Shown in pieces: positions 17,601 through 26,639 of a DNA stretch of 64,000 bases. The notes under the pieces are model-generated. The model did no database searches and was not told where the DNA came from. It saw only the letters and a list, made by a program, of their open reading frames with translations. A program made the translations under genes and the position numbers. The stretch spans positions 1 to 64,000 of the forward strand of contig BGKB01000123.1 of NCBI GenBank assembly GCA_003116975.1. The letters are read 5' to 3'. Each line of letters opens with the position of its first letter. The first letter of the stretch is position 1. The DNA is from Aurantiochytrium sp. KH105 (lineage: Eukaryota > Sar > Bigyra > Thraustochytrida > Thraustochytriidae).

Positions 17601-19961
17601 GCGCTTGATGCGTCGACGCTTTCCGCCTGTTGCGCGGTCACCCGTTGTATTCGAGCTCGTGTCTGAGCCACGGCGTGGACGCACAAAGGCACTTCCAAGA
17701 GACGACTTGGTAGCGATGAGTCTGCGGTTCATGATACCAGGGGTGGACGCGTGCTTGGCGTGATGTCTTCTGGCGATGTGATTGCTGTCGATGTTGGGCT
17801 GCGTTGGCGCGCTGTGCGTGCTCACATCTGATTCGACCCGTGCTCGCGTTGTGGTGGGCTGCAAGCTCACAGAGCGGCTATTGACTGTAATGTGCGGGGG
17901 AGGCGGAGGGAGAATTGAAGAATTTGACGAGGCTGAGGCAGCTGTTCGAGGAGAGAGAGGCAGATCCGAGGAAAAGGAGGCGACAGCAGAGCTTGCCGCG
18001 CCATTTAAGTCTGGGAAGTCTTGCGAGAGATTATCCGAAGAGAGATCGTGATTTGCTTGGCCGGAAATAGCTCCAGGCACCTGGATCGAATCGGGTCCCT
18101 CGGGCGGGCAATTTTCCTCTGTGCTCAGAAGCGAGTCCACGGATGGCGAAATGAAGCCATCGAGCGCGGGAGACGACTGGACGTTATTGACGCACCACTG
18201 GTCATGAGCAGGGATCATCCAAGGTTGCGCCGGATCGCTATAGATGCGTCGATCTCGCTCAAAGTGATAGATGCGGTAGGCACACTCTAAAACGGTTGGA
18301 CGCTCCTCGTCGTTGGTGGACCAAGCCACGAACTTGGCAAGGTCCTCGGGACCAAGTCGCAAGTCGGTCAGAGGGAGGTCCCCGTTTGCAATGGGAGCCA
18401 CGGCATCGGCGCCGGATCCGAGAATCTTGGCCAGGATGAACTCCTGAAACATGTTAGGCTTCGACTGGATGCTTTCAAACATGCTTTCAAACTCGTTGAA
18501 GTCGAGAGAACCATTTCCGTCGGCATCAAATTCGTTCATCCACTTGCGGATCTCTGCCGCGGGAACGTGGACGTTGAGGCGCTTAAACATGTGTTTGACC
18601 TCGCGAAAAGTGGCCTTTCCATCTCGATTTGTGTCGACGAGCTCCCACTCATCGCGCGCGCGCTCGCGCAATGTCTTGACTTCGAGTTCCTGGCCGATGC
18701 GCTCGTCGAGAGCTGTTTGGAACGAGGGAATAGAAGGCTTATGAAACGGGTTGATCTGTTTAAGAACCTCCCAGAAGCAGCTTGCACTCCGTCCGCGTTT
18801 GGGTGACTCTCGCTGAGCAACTTGGCCTCGTCTGTTGACGGCGAACTTGGAAGCCTTGGTAAAGCCAGCAGAGCCTTGAAGGAAGCGTCCTCGAGAGTCG
18901 TGGTGAGTAGACCTTGTGTCGCCATCAAGGTCGACAGAGTGTTCGCGAGGACGATCGCAGGAGCGACTTGACGGACTGGCGCCGAGGTTGGTTCCGGAAT
19001 GTTCGCTGCCTTCGATCGTAAAGCGCGATTGAGAGTCGATGTGCACTTCTTCGCCCTGTTCGATGAGGTGTGCTTGCTTTACGACGTGCTGTACCAGGTC
19101 ATTGAGCGTGGTGCTGGTCGTTGAGGCGCGCTCATCTTGGCGTTTCGGCTGGCCTGCAGGACCTTTGTGCCTCAGAGGAACAGAATTACGAATGCTTGTT
19201 GTGCCCTGCTGCAAGCGTTTGCCCGTGTAAGCAAGGCCGGAAGAAATAGCAGAGTCAAAGTTAAGATTCCCCCACGAACGGGACTTGTGCATGGAACCAG
19301 CATGACTTCCGCCACCCGAACTGGCAGAGTCAGCCCGGCTGTTCATTCGTTGGTGACGGGCATTGCTGGATTCAATCTGCCGAAATCTGCGGCCAGAGCC
19401 AAGGCCCGCATCTCGCGCGAGATTTCCCCAGGACCGTGACTTGCTCATGTGTCCTGCATGAGGATCGTGAAAAGTACCAGTGTTTGGTCCCGAGTGCCCA
19501 TTTTCCGTCTGCGCTGTTTCCTGACCTTTGCCCTTTTCTGACTTGGACCCTTGCAAGCCTCGACTTCGCTTGGCGAACGATAGCGTTCCCATGGACCTCG
19601 ATTTACGCATGCCTGTGCCTGGACTATCATTGTTTTCGTTTTTACTCCTTTGTGCGCTGCCGTCAGCTGGGCCGTTGTCGTCTGCGAGACGCTCGTCGAG
19701 TCCTCTTTCCAGCTGCAACACGCTGCTTAGTAGAGGCCCATTGGAGTGTGAGATCGTGGGCGACAGCTTGTACTGGTCGTCTTGTTCATGGGCGTCGTGT
19801 TCGTCGAGATCTTTATGGTCAAGTCCACGTTCATCGGCGATATTGTCGCCGAAGAAAAAGTCGTCGTCGTCGTCGTCATCATTGTTATCGGACGCGCCCG
19901 AAGAGAAGCTCCCCGCTGCCGTCGCGCGCGTCTCTTCGTGCCTCGCCGTGCGTGGGATCAT
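14664..19961 (-). CDS. phosphoinositide-specific phospholipase C
   Basis: A 1765-residue frame with ATG at 19961. Residues ~436-500 hold two EF-hands (DTNRDGKATFRE; DADGNGSLDFNE). The X half of the catalytic barrel is at ~868-1018 with the two catalytic histidines in SHNSYL (H880) and THGNTL (H925). A long Ser/acidic linker separates it from the Y half (~1395-1520, ending near NQGKFADNGGCGYVLKP), and a C2 domain fills ~1625-1750. The enzyme should cleave PIP2 into inositol trisphosphate and diacylglycerol with calcium dependence. No PH domain is evident. The first ~390 residues are low-complexity but contain three copies of a KSRSWGNL-like motif (117-126, 171-180, 223-232), which look like phosphorylation or 14-3-3-type sites. 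It is far longer than animal PLC-delta (~750 residues), mainly through the N-terminus and linkers. Confidence 0.95.
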   Translation of the reverse strand: MIPRTARHEETRATAAGSFSSGASDNNDDDDDDDFFFGDNIADERGLDHKDLDEHDAHEQDDQYKLSPTISHSNGPLLSSVLQLERGLDERLADDNGPADGSAQRSKNENNDSPGTGMRKSRSMGTLSFAKRSRGLQGSKSEKGKGQETAQTENGHSGPNTGTFHDPHAGHMSKSRSWGNLARDAGLGSGRRFRQIESSNARHQRMNSRADSASSGGGSHAGSMHKSRSWGNLNFDSAISSGLAYTGKRLQQGTTSIRNSVPLRHKGPAGQPKRQDERASTTSTTLNDLVQHVVKQAHLIEQGEEVHIDSQSRFTIEGSEHSGTNLGASPSSRSCDRPREHSVDLDGDTRSTHHDSRGRFLQGSAGFTKASKFAVNRRGQVAQRESPKRGRSASCFWEVLKQINPFHKPSIPSFQTALDERIGQELEVKTLRERARDEWELVDTNRDGKATFREVKHMFKRLNVHVPAAEIRKWMNEFDADGNGSLDFNEFESMFESIQSKPNMFQEFILAKILGSGADAVAPIANGDLPLTDLRLGPEDLAKFVAWSTNDEERPTVLECAYRIYHFERDRRIYSDPAQPWMIPAHDQWCVNNVQSSPALDGFISPSVDSLLSTEENCPPEGPDSIQVPGAISGQANHDLSSDNLSQDFPDLNGAASSAVASFSSDLPLSPRTAASASSNSSILPPPPPHITVNSRSVSLQPTTTRARVESDVSTHSAPTQPNIDSNHIARRHHAKHASTPGIMNRRLIATKSSLGSAFVRPRRGSDTSSNTTGDRATGGKRRRIKRFLSRMRVRARSQDSETVSSEGMRLLSKHQSSAATQLPDWHPASPEYVAPELTYDSFVSMLVDGVYNQVGDVSKLQNVYQDMHQPLSHYFISSSHNSYLSGNQINSESTAYAITRALRLGVRVIELDAWNGAGDEPIVTHGNTLCKPLPFRDCIVALRKHGFDASDFPVIITIENHCSMEQQRKQVYYLEAILGDDLFHFPTPNEDNLKEGVFEWLSPYDLRRKFVIRDRPAKRMTKADRIEIKMRKLELQEQLRKQRREQYEELRRRQTASASRLRRDSSSGETDAAALRSSEREKSPARAQSAQQAEEEGPVSQMSNLSNRSSLSNLSSGFSNFASFTHSNPMSSARIRVESLGSSSAGPGPEHSLLPGESSPSSPPNRENTRNSVGTAESADADDLEEMFEEGAEQSDEELLDVGDDNDGDDGPEDEAADVGTDEDEDLDQFGRDTASIADSKSDISEGDLPRDVLMSSNELRGGSTRSSPARSSSSSSSWRPMQHKRSSGSDTSMSPLFEEGTSSKDTDADCENGARDSEHEDRLSRELEAPQERAAVVVEKPAPRPPPSVLNSRSSGSRGKANSKGPPAKQSEEFTPSILAQYVDESRDGVTPSLLRLMYIKNVPIPVHKSETSDVLVFDAPRFCSSSSLSEQKMRKLAMPGPRAAALCTYSKNHLLRVFPAGSRITSSNYDPVPAWNAGCQIVALNYQNFGAEVWLNQGKFADNGGCGYVLKPEAMLKSVAVGVNAFVAKSATRDAVQLAKAGANVQMTPETTDDDADAIELRTANGHDSAIGGSYGIKPPHAYVSDKVKRMLGHQNFGEHTPSHRSLPWALEPGDASFDDAVTVLEVSLISGHYLPRPPGVGTSINPYVEITVRGLEQDDYTVRSTWVEHNGFDPFWGETFRFEVHNVELSLLSFIVRTVDSSRAKKGRFVCQNVFPLKCLRQGFRYVPMRHANGALTDDGFLFCKISLSSKKTLPGGALKI

Positions 19962-20755
19962 GTGCGCGTCTGGCGCGTCGAGTTTCGCTCGACGTCCAAG
20001 ACGGCTGAAAAGACGACAATGACAATCTCCCTCCCGCTATCCGGTCACCTCGCGCGTGGGCAGACGGCCAGGGCGCGGAGCAGGAGATGCGCGGCCGAGC
20101 AGGGGGGCGCCGCCGCCTGCGCTGGCCCGGGCCGCGCCTCGCGCGGAGCTCCAAGGCGTCTCGTCGTCTGTCTTACGGCGCCGCGTTGCGGCAAGGCCTC
20201 AGGGTCTGGATTGCGGACCTCGTTTGCTCGTCGCACGATCCGCTCGCGACCTCGCTCGCCGCGAGGCCTGCGCGCCCGCCTGCCTGCCTGCCGCGCCGCC
20301 GCCACCGCCGCCGACCTGGAGGCGGGCCGACTCGGCGCAAGCGCTCCGTTCTGCGCAGGGACTCGAGCGCGGTGGTCGTAATAAGAATTCAGGGTCTGCT
20401 CCGAGGCCGCCTCCTCAGGGAACGCCAGATTCCTTTGTGCGGGTAGCGCTCTCTCTGGGTATGAGGAACGACTGAACTGGGACGTGGTGGCCACCGGCGG
20501 GGACTTGGAGAGCAAGGGCGAGAACAAGAGCTAGAGCAGGTTTGGGGAGATGCCAGAGAGTTTTCAACCTATGCATCGAGGGCGAAAAAGCCTTGAGGAG
20601 TGGTATGGTGTGGTGTGGTGAGATAAGGTAAGGATAACGCGTGACAGAAAGGTGCGCCTCGTTCTTGTATGAAAACGGCGATTCGGAGCAATGGAAAAAA
20701 GCTACGCTTAGATTAATTTCTGTTGAAGGGATCATTATCATCGAGAGCGATTCTC
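19962..20755. other. spacer between PLC and bZIP genes
   Basis: The PLC promoter side is GC-rich (20040-20420); the bZIP 3' side is more balanced, with a short GTGGTATGGTGTGGTGTGG run near 20600. No supported gene was seen. Confidence 0.5.
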
Positions 20756-22558
20756 TCACTGCATGGCGCAATCGTTATCCATGTCACTGAGCGAACCGTG
20801 CGAACGAATGATGTCACGCTGGATGCCAAAGTACGCCAAGCCCTGCGAAGAAATAGTGCCATCGTCCAGGGCAAAGGGCGTCGGTTCGACATCAGCAATA
20901 GTGCAACCTACGTTCGGAAAGGAAACAATGCCTGTCCAGAATGATCCGCCATTGGGACCCGGCCGGATAACATACGCCTCGAGCATGGTCTTTTTGATGC
21001 GGTCGACGCCCTCCTCGGGAGGCGCAATATCTACTGCCTGCTTTGTAATCGCTTCGCCACAAGACTGCATGACAATCTTTGCCTTTTGCGGGCCATCAGG
21101 CACGGGCGAATAAGGCAGTCCGCTGTCAGGGTGATCATAAAAGCCGGCAGGAAAGACAACCTGGTCCTCCCATCGCGTATAAGCGTGAATGGAGTCTTGG
21201 ACATTGTGACCAAGAGTCTCGGTAAAGCGAACGATCTTCACATTTTCGTCGTTCCATTGACCGTCGCCACCAAAGTCTGGCTCGAGTTCCTCTTGTGTAG
21301 CTTTGATGCCAGGAACGTGCTTTTTGACAAACTCTTGCACGATATTGAAAGAAAGCCAGGACTCCCAGATTGCCTTGTATGCTTGTTCTGGCGGGATCGC
21401 GAGCACCACGTCGAGACGCAAGTTCGTGCGAGTCGCCGCGATGGCCGAAGTGCCGAGCGGCAGATGCTGATATTTCACGGTGACGGGAATTTCCCCAAGA
21501 GTGACTGTGTGAGCCTGGCACCATGAGCTGTCCCGTACGCTCGTATACAGGAGACCCATGACCTGACCTGAGGCCGACTCGATGCCTTCGCAGAGCAGGC
21601 GATACTTTTCCTCGGGTTGTACCTTGGAGGCAGAACTTGCGGCGTCGGCAATGGTTTGGATAAAACGCTTGTACCTTCTGATTTCGACGCGAAGGAGCTC
21701 GTTTTCCTTGCGAAGATGCACTTCGCCCTCGCCACGAAGCATTTGCGCCTCAAGCTGGAGGTCGGCAATGCGATGTTGATACTCTGTGCGTGCAAGTTCG
21801 AGTTCACGGTTACGCTCTTGCAGGCTTGCAATCTCCAACTTGCGCTTGGCGCGAAATCGTCTGCAGGCTGCTGCCATGCGTTCCTTGCGTTCCTGCGAGG
21901 TTTCACCGGGAGGAGATCCACCGCCATTCTGTTCATCATCGTCATTTTTTTGACTCTGCGGAATCTTGCTTGAAGTCTTGGCTTTGGCGTTGGATTTCGA
22001 TTCATTCTGCTTGGTTGATGACGCCTTGGACGCAGGCGATCTCATATTTTCCGCATCCGCCCGATCGCCAGACTCTTGCCAAGATGCATCTGTATCGGTT
22101 GTCGGCGTCGACACAGAAGAGACAATTGCAGTTGGATCTCCAGAGGAAGAGTCTGAACGCTGAAGAGCCGAAGAGGCTGTGCTTGCAGAGGAAGAAGCAG
22201 AGGTCGAAGCAGTTGATAAGGTTGTCGAGTTTTTCGAAGAACCAAGGCCCGACATGTCGAAATCCAACGCGACATCGGGATCAAGGCATGGGTCGACGAA
22301 AGGGAGAGGGGCAAGCGATGACTCGAAAGGGTCGTCATTGAGCTCTGGCGGGAAGTTTGCCTCATTATCAGCGAGGGCTTCGAGGCGCTCAAGTCCCTCG
22401 AGGGTCTCGAGGTCTTCCAGCGTGCCGTGGAACTCTACTTCCTCCTCGTTTCCTAGAGTATACTGCAGCATGTCTGCCTCGCCAGAGTTCACGTTCTTAT
22501 CTCCAGCAGCGCCCACGCTCGCGTCCGCGCTGCCGCTCTCGTCGACCGTGGCCATCAT
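20756..22558 (-). CDS. bZIP transcription factor with START-like C-terminal domain
   Basis: 600 residues; tandem ATG ATG at 22558-22553. The N-terminal ~200 residues are acidic and Ser/Thr-rich, as in activation domains. Then comes a basic region (ERMAAACRRFRAKRK) followed by a leucine zipper of about four heptads with L, L, Y, L, L at the a/d spacing after ASL. Aligned on the first zipper leucine, the position of the nearly invariant basic-region Asn is Met, and the usual Ser/Cys before the conserved Arg is Phe, so DNA specificity should be atypical. The C-terminal ~300 residues fold-wise resemble a START/lipid-binding domain (basis: overall pattern such as RLDVVLAIPPEQAYKAIWESW and VIRPGPNGGSFWTGIVSFPNVG), similar in logic to plant HD-Zip/START factors. 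Ligand control is an inference. Confidence 0.85.
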   Translation of the reverse strand: MMATVDESGSADASVGAAGDKNVNSGEADMLQYTLGNEEEVEFHGTLEDLETLEGLERLEALADNEANFPPELNDDPFESSLAPLPFVDPCLDPDVALDFDMSGLGSSKNSTTLSTASTSASSSASTASSALQRSDSSSGDPTAIVSSVSTPTTDTDASWQESGDRADAENMRSPASKASSTKQNESKSNAKAKTSSKIPQSQKNDDDEQNGGGSPPGETSQERKERMAAACRRFRAKRKLEIASLQERNRELELARTEYQHRIADLQLEAQMLRGEGEVHLRKENELLRVEIRRYKRFIQTIADAASSASKVQPEEKYRLLCEGIESASGQVMGLLYTSVRDSSWCQAHTVTLGEIPVTVKYQHLPLGTSAIAATRTNLRLDVVLAIPPEQAYKAIWESWLSFNIVQEFVKKHVPGIKATQEELEPDFGGDGQWNDENVKIVRFTETLGHNVQDSIHAYTRWEDQVVFPAGFYDHPDSGLPYSPVPDGPQKAKIVMQSCGEAITKQAVDIAPPEEGVDRIKKTMLEAYVIRPGPNGGSFWTGIVSFPNVGCTIADVEPTPFALDDGTISSQGLAYFGIQRDIIRSHGSLSDMDNDCAMQ

Positions 22559-23929
22559 CGTCTCGACTCGCGCGCGCGTGGGGTCTGGCGCAGTGCTCGC
22601 CTATATGGTTCTTCGACGCTGGCTCGCGTCCCGCACACCCTCTTCGAGGCCGCTCCCGGGGCAGGCCTTCGCCGCGGCGACCGAAGGCGATGATGCGCGC
22701 AGCTGGACGCTCTCGCGGGAAACCTCGCCCACGCGCGGCAGGCGGGCTCGCGCCCCGTGCGTGCGTCCCTGCGTCTCGCGTATCCACGGGCGTCCTGAGT
22801 TGCGTTTTGGTTGTGCTTGTCCAAAACCTGGGAGAAGAAGAAGAAGTAAAAAACGCGGAAAAGGAGGAGGCGAGCACCGCTTCTTGTAGCATCCGCACCA
22901 ACTTCTGCATCTCAACCCCTACGAGCGGCCTGCGACGAGTTTCTGTCGAAACAGCCATAAAGCGGGGTCTGGTACAGCCGCACGAGGCCAGGGGGGGGGC
23001 CAAGTAGACTATAGCTGCCTCGTCGCAAGTGAAACTTCGCGCATACCCGTGTTGCGCGAGCGGGGGAAAAGAAGGGCAAGGCACGGAAGAGGCGGGTGCG
23101 CGCGTGCACAAGTGGAACGGTCCAGGCGCGCAAGTGGGGCATACGCGGCGCGCAAGTGGGGTATGCGCGGCGGCAAGTGGAGAATGCGGAGGACGGCGCG
23201 TGCGACACGGCTCGAGCGAGAGACCCGACGCGAGCAAAAGCAAATCGAAACTCGAGGCGACCTCGTCGAGCTCGAGCGACCCCGAGGCGCGGCCAGAGCT
23301 GCAGGTCGCCGCGGCGCGGGGCAGTCTGCGCGCGCGGGTCGGGCGCGGCCGCTCGCGGTCTCCCCGGGAGAGGCCTTGGCGGGGCCGGGTCGGCGTCGGC
23401 GGGGATTCCATCGGCCGTCATCCAATCCATTCCGCGCGAGGCCGATCCACGCCAAGACATCCGCCTCACGACCTCAACTCTCGCGCGCGAGAGACGAGAC
23501 CAGACCGCTCGGCGCCTCGCGCGAGGACACGCGCCAACGGCTGCCCGCCGCGGGACGCGCACGAGGTCCCGGGAGCCGGCCCTCCGCGCGCGAAGCGGGC
23601 GTGGAGGCGGTCGGGACCTTGACATTGACACCGGTCGAGTCTCTAAGCGCACGCAACGCCGAGGTCGGGACCTCGAGCCCGGGCCAGAGGGCGGCCGTGC
23701 TTGCGTCGCGCTCGCAGCTGCGTCCGCAGTCGCAGATCCAGCTCGGCCGGTCTCCGTGCCGTGTGCTCGCTCTCGCTCTCGCTCTTGCTCTTGCTCGAAG
23801 AGGAGCAAGCGTTTGTGAAGAGAGGAGAAGAGGCCCGAGCGGCTTGCCTTTGCGGTGGGCCTCGCTCGCTTTTGCTTTCTTCTAGCTAGCTTGCTTGCTT
23901 ACTGGCTAGCTGGCTTGGCATAAGGAAGG
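22559..23929. promoter_or_regulatory. 1.4 kb divergent intergenic region between bZIP and RING genes
   Basis: Very GC-rich. It must contain both promoters. It includes a G9 run near 22993-23001 and a four-copy direct repeat at 23109-23195. Frames of 180-300 codons run through it on both strands, but they lack domains and owe their length to scarcity of stop codons in GC-rich DNA. Confidence 0.5.
23109..23195 (+). repeat. four direct ~22 bp repeats around CAAGTGG
   Basis: CAAGTGG occurs at 23109, 23131, 23153 and 23174, spaced 22, 22 and 21 bp. The two central copies share CAAGTGGGGYATRCGCGGCG; the outer ones are more diverged. Placed in the divergent promoter region, it could be a cluster of factor-binding sites or a simple minisatellite. 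Confidence 0.7.
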
Positions 23930-25957
23930 ATGCGTGCAACCGGCTCGCGCCTCCGCGTGGCGCTCGCGCGCAAAATCTGCTGTGTGACGATTTTCATTGT
24001 GGTCGTTCTCCTCTTGGGCCTGGGGCTCTCGGTGACAGTGGTGCACCAGGAGTCTGGAGCTTGGCAGAAAATGAATTTCATGCCCGGTTCCCTCATCAGT
24101 TCGGCTGCCATCTATTGCGAAGGTATGGACCAAGTGGTCGTCGTGGGCGGCGCCGCTCTGAGTGTACACACGGGCAGATTCCATGCCACAAGCACAGTGT
24201 GGGTCATGGGCGGCGACAACAATTGGCATGCGCTCTCGCCTGTGAGCGGCGGTCTCTCGGCCCGACTTGGACACACGCTAAACATTGTCGAGGACTCTGA
24301 AGAGTACTGCGACTTTTTGGTGTACGGAAGCCACGACGAGGACGAGACCCAGATCGCGGTGCTGGGGAGACTCTCACGCGAAAATGGCGAGAGTGGGAGC
24401 CTCCAAGTTGCGTGGGGCGACGATTCTGCCCTCGTCGTCAACACCGAAGCAAACGGTAGCGGAGACGAAGACGATTTCAGCGACGCCGCCGGACCAGGTC
24501 TTCGCGAACGGCATACCGCCGTGACCTTTCGGGACGACATTTACTTTTTGGGCGGCTTCACGCGCAGTCTCATTGATGATAATGTATTGTGGAAGCTGTC
24601 ATTGTCCAAGGACTCAACATCTTCGGACGCGTCGAATGCTGCCCTTCCGGCAACTCGTCAGGCCACGTGGTCTGTGGCGTGGAGCGAGGATGCTGAGAAT
24701 GCAACGAAAGGACCGCGACGCACGTGGGACCTCGCGAGCGTGGTTGTTGGTGGCGACCGACTCGCCTTTGTTGGCGGCGAAATGTGGGATGCTGCGCAGG
24801 AGCCCATCACGAGTGGCGATATTTGGATCTGGTCCACCGTGAAGCAGTCATGGGAGCCTTCGCAATTCGATCGTGCCTCAACGTCGTTCGCGCGGTCGAG
24901 CGCAGTGGTCGTGGCCTTGAATGACGACCTCTTTGTTCACGGCGGAACGCAGATTGTTTCGTATCGGCGCCAAAAAGTAGATCTTCACAAGTCAAGTCTG
25001 CTCCAGACACAGCCCCTCGCAGAGGAGCCGCTAGGTCGATGTGCCTCGGACGGTCTTGCAGATGCCGGATTTTTCTACTGCGAGCCCGCGGAAGAGACTC
25101 TTGGCGGGTATCGCCCCGAGTGTCGCTCAAGGCACACGGGTGTTTTGCGAAAAAACTCGTTGCTAGTGTTTGGCGGTCTTTCCGGTCAGGAGTGTCTGGG
25201 CGTGAGCTATGTGTTTTCGGACATGTGGCAACTCGATCTCAAGGGCGTGCTCAGCGGCAATTTGGTCCCAGCGCAGGACTCGATTGCGGACTCATCGTTT
25301 GCATATCTTTCGTCCATGTACTTTTTCCTCGCGCTTGTTTTCGTCACGGTGTTGCTTTTTGGTTCGATCATTTTCCGTCGTCGCCAACTGACCACATTTA
25401 CGTATGCGGCCACGGATAATGGATCTCGCAATCGTGGCGCGAGCGTGAGTCTGATTCGCAATTTGCCCGTAATTCGCTTCATGGATACAGGCCGTGATGA
25501 AGACGAAGTGTGTCCCATCTGTCTTGCAGACTATGAGCCCGAGGACGAGCTCTTGCAGCTCCCGTGTGGGCACATGTTTCATCCCGAGTGTGGCGAAACG
25601 TGGCTGGTCAAGAATGACAGCTGCCCTCTGTGCAAGCGCGCGCTCGGGGCACGTGACATTTCGGAGACGCCCTCGAATGCAAATGGCGGCAGTGGCGGTG
25701 CTGCTTCGGGGAATGTGGTTGACGAGAGTGACGGCGAGGATTCGGCTGCGCAAGCTCGTGGCCGCCACGACGACGGGGCTGACCCAGGTATCGAGCTGCA
25801 AGATCTTCGCGCAGACGATGCGACCTCGCCTTTTCCTCGGAGCGACTCGCCGTCTGATGTTGCGCAGACGGGATCGTTATCGCAACGTAGGCCATCCTCT
25901 GAAAATCAGCAGGGTCAGCAAGACCAGCAAAATTCCCGAATGCTCTCTCTCGTCTGA
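23930..25957 (+). CDS. membrane-anchored kelch-like protein with cytosolic RING-H2 finger (E3 ligase)
   Basis: 675 residues from a clear ATG. A signal anchor or signal peptide lies at ~16-38 (TIFIVVVLLLGLGLSVTVV). Residues ~50-440 carry kelch-like beta-propeller blades (repeated GG pairs with following W or Y: VVVGGAALSV, IYFLGGFTR, LAFVGGEMW, LFVHGGTQI, LLVFGGLSG). A second membrane segment is at ~460-480. The cytosolic RING-H2 spans 527-567 (CPIC...C-G-H...H-P-E-C...CPLC) with all eight zinc ligands, so E2 binding and ubiquitin transfer are likely. The tail is acidic and Gln-rich. The lumenal or extracellular kelch domain would recognise substrates or ligands, and the RING would ubiquitinate membrane clients. 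Which membrane is unknown. Confidence 0.93.
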   Translation: MRATGSRLRVALARKICCVTIFIVVVLLLGLGLSVTVVHQESGAWQKMNFMPGSLISSAAIYCEGMDQVVVVGGAALSVHTGRFHATSTVWVMGGDNNWHALSPVSGGLSARLGHTLNIVEDSEEYCDFLVYGSHDEDETQIAVLGRLSRENGESGSLQVAWGDDSALVVNTEANGSGDEDDFSDAAGPGLRERHTAVTFRDDIYFLGGFTRSLIDDNVLWKLSLSKDSTSSDASNAALPATRQATWSVAWSEDAENATKGPRRTWDLASVVVGGDRLAFVGGEMWDAAQEPITSGDIWIWSTVKQSWEPSQFDRASTSFARSSAVVVALNDDLFVHGGTQIVSYRRQKVDLHKSSLLQTQPLAEEPLGRCASDGLADAGFFYCEPAEETLGGYRPECRSRHTGVLRKNSLLVFGGLSGQECLGVSYVFSDMWQLDLKGVLSGNLVPAQDSIADSSFAYLSSMYFFLALVFVTVLLFGSIIFRRRQLTTFTYAATDNGSRNRGASVSLIRNLPVIRFMDTGRDEDEVCPICLADYEPEDELLQLPCGHMFHPECGETWLVKNDSCPLCKRALGARDISETPSNANGGSGGAASGNVVDESDGEDSAAQARGRHDDGADPGIELQDLRADDATSPFPRSDSPSDVAQTGSLSQRRPSSENQQGQQDQQNSRMLSLV

Positions 25958-26262
25958 TTGATCCTCATTTTTTTCTCATGAACGTCAGCTCACAAGCAAG
26001 CAAGCTATGGCAATGGCTGCAGCAGTGACAAGCTAGCCTTGTCAAGCATGCGAACGAGCTCTTCGTCATCGGCCCCCCCCCCCCCCCCCCTCCCCCTTTT
26101 CTCTCCTGTGTGTTGTTTATTCAAAAGGAAAATGTTATCTCATAATCGCCGAAAATGGCCGCATGCGCCTTTGTGACTCTTACTCCTGCTTTGTGTCAAG
26201 GTTGCCCTTACGTTGGCTTCCCTTGGCATGCTTGCCTTCTCTCTCATCATGGAAGTCTGCCT
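25958..26262. other. convergent spacer with an 18-base poly-C tract
   Basis: Downstream flank of the RING gene, with the cytosine tract at 26073-26090. No gene seen. Confidence 0.5.
26073..26090. repeat. poly-C homopolymer (18 C)
   Basis: Eighteen consecutive cytosines, followed after one T by further C. Its opposite strand is an unbroken G run able to form quadruplexes. The length could be inexact because assemblies often misjudge such tracts. Confidence 0.85.
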
Positions 26263-26621
26263 CTAGTTGTTCGGATCTTTTTGACTTCGTCTGGGAGCGA
26301 GCAGTGCCTGTAGCTTAGTCAGGACGGTCAAAAGTGCACTAGATGCTGGCGACGCTGTGGAAGCGGCCTTCACCCTCCTTCTTGCGAAAGCAACCTCCAC
26401 CTCTGCGCTCTTCCACATACTTTGAGCGCGCCACTTTTTCTGGCGGAGTTTTTTCGTCTGCACATCACGCGTTCCGCTCAGTGCGTCAACTAACGTGCAA
26501 ACCTGTCGCAAAGGAGATGCCGCAGCAACAGCAGCAGCAGCGGCAGCTTGGTAGTACCCTCACACGCTCACCTTCGTCCGCCCGGGCACACAATCAAGCA
26601 TTCAAGCCAGGGCTTCGCCAT
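26263..26621 (-). CDS. possible small two-exon gene, unknown function
   Basis: A minus-strand frame ending at 26263 reads as basic helical protein (KKLRQKKWRAQSMWKSAEVE and on to SQKDPNN) but lacks an ATG. Upstream is ATG at 26621 in good context (GACAATGGCG), reading MAKPWLECLIVCPGGR to a GTGAGC donor at 26571. Joining to an acceptor CTGAG ending at 26477 would give a 95-nt intron and an 87-residue protein. A TATAAA lies at 26649-26644, rather close to the ATG. The donor is good, the acceptor weak, and no family is recognised. It would be convergent with the RING gene. Confidence 0.25.
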
Positions 26622-26639
26622 TGTCAAGTCACATTAATT

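Noticed and set aside
22497-23885. Several 180-300 codon frames on both strands in the bZIP/RING spacer
   Set aside because: Same GC-driven openness, arginine-rich composition, mutual overlap; the region is the divergent promoter.
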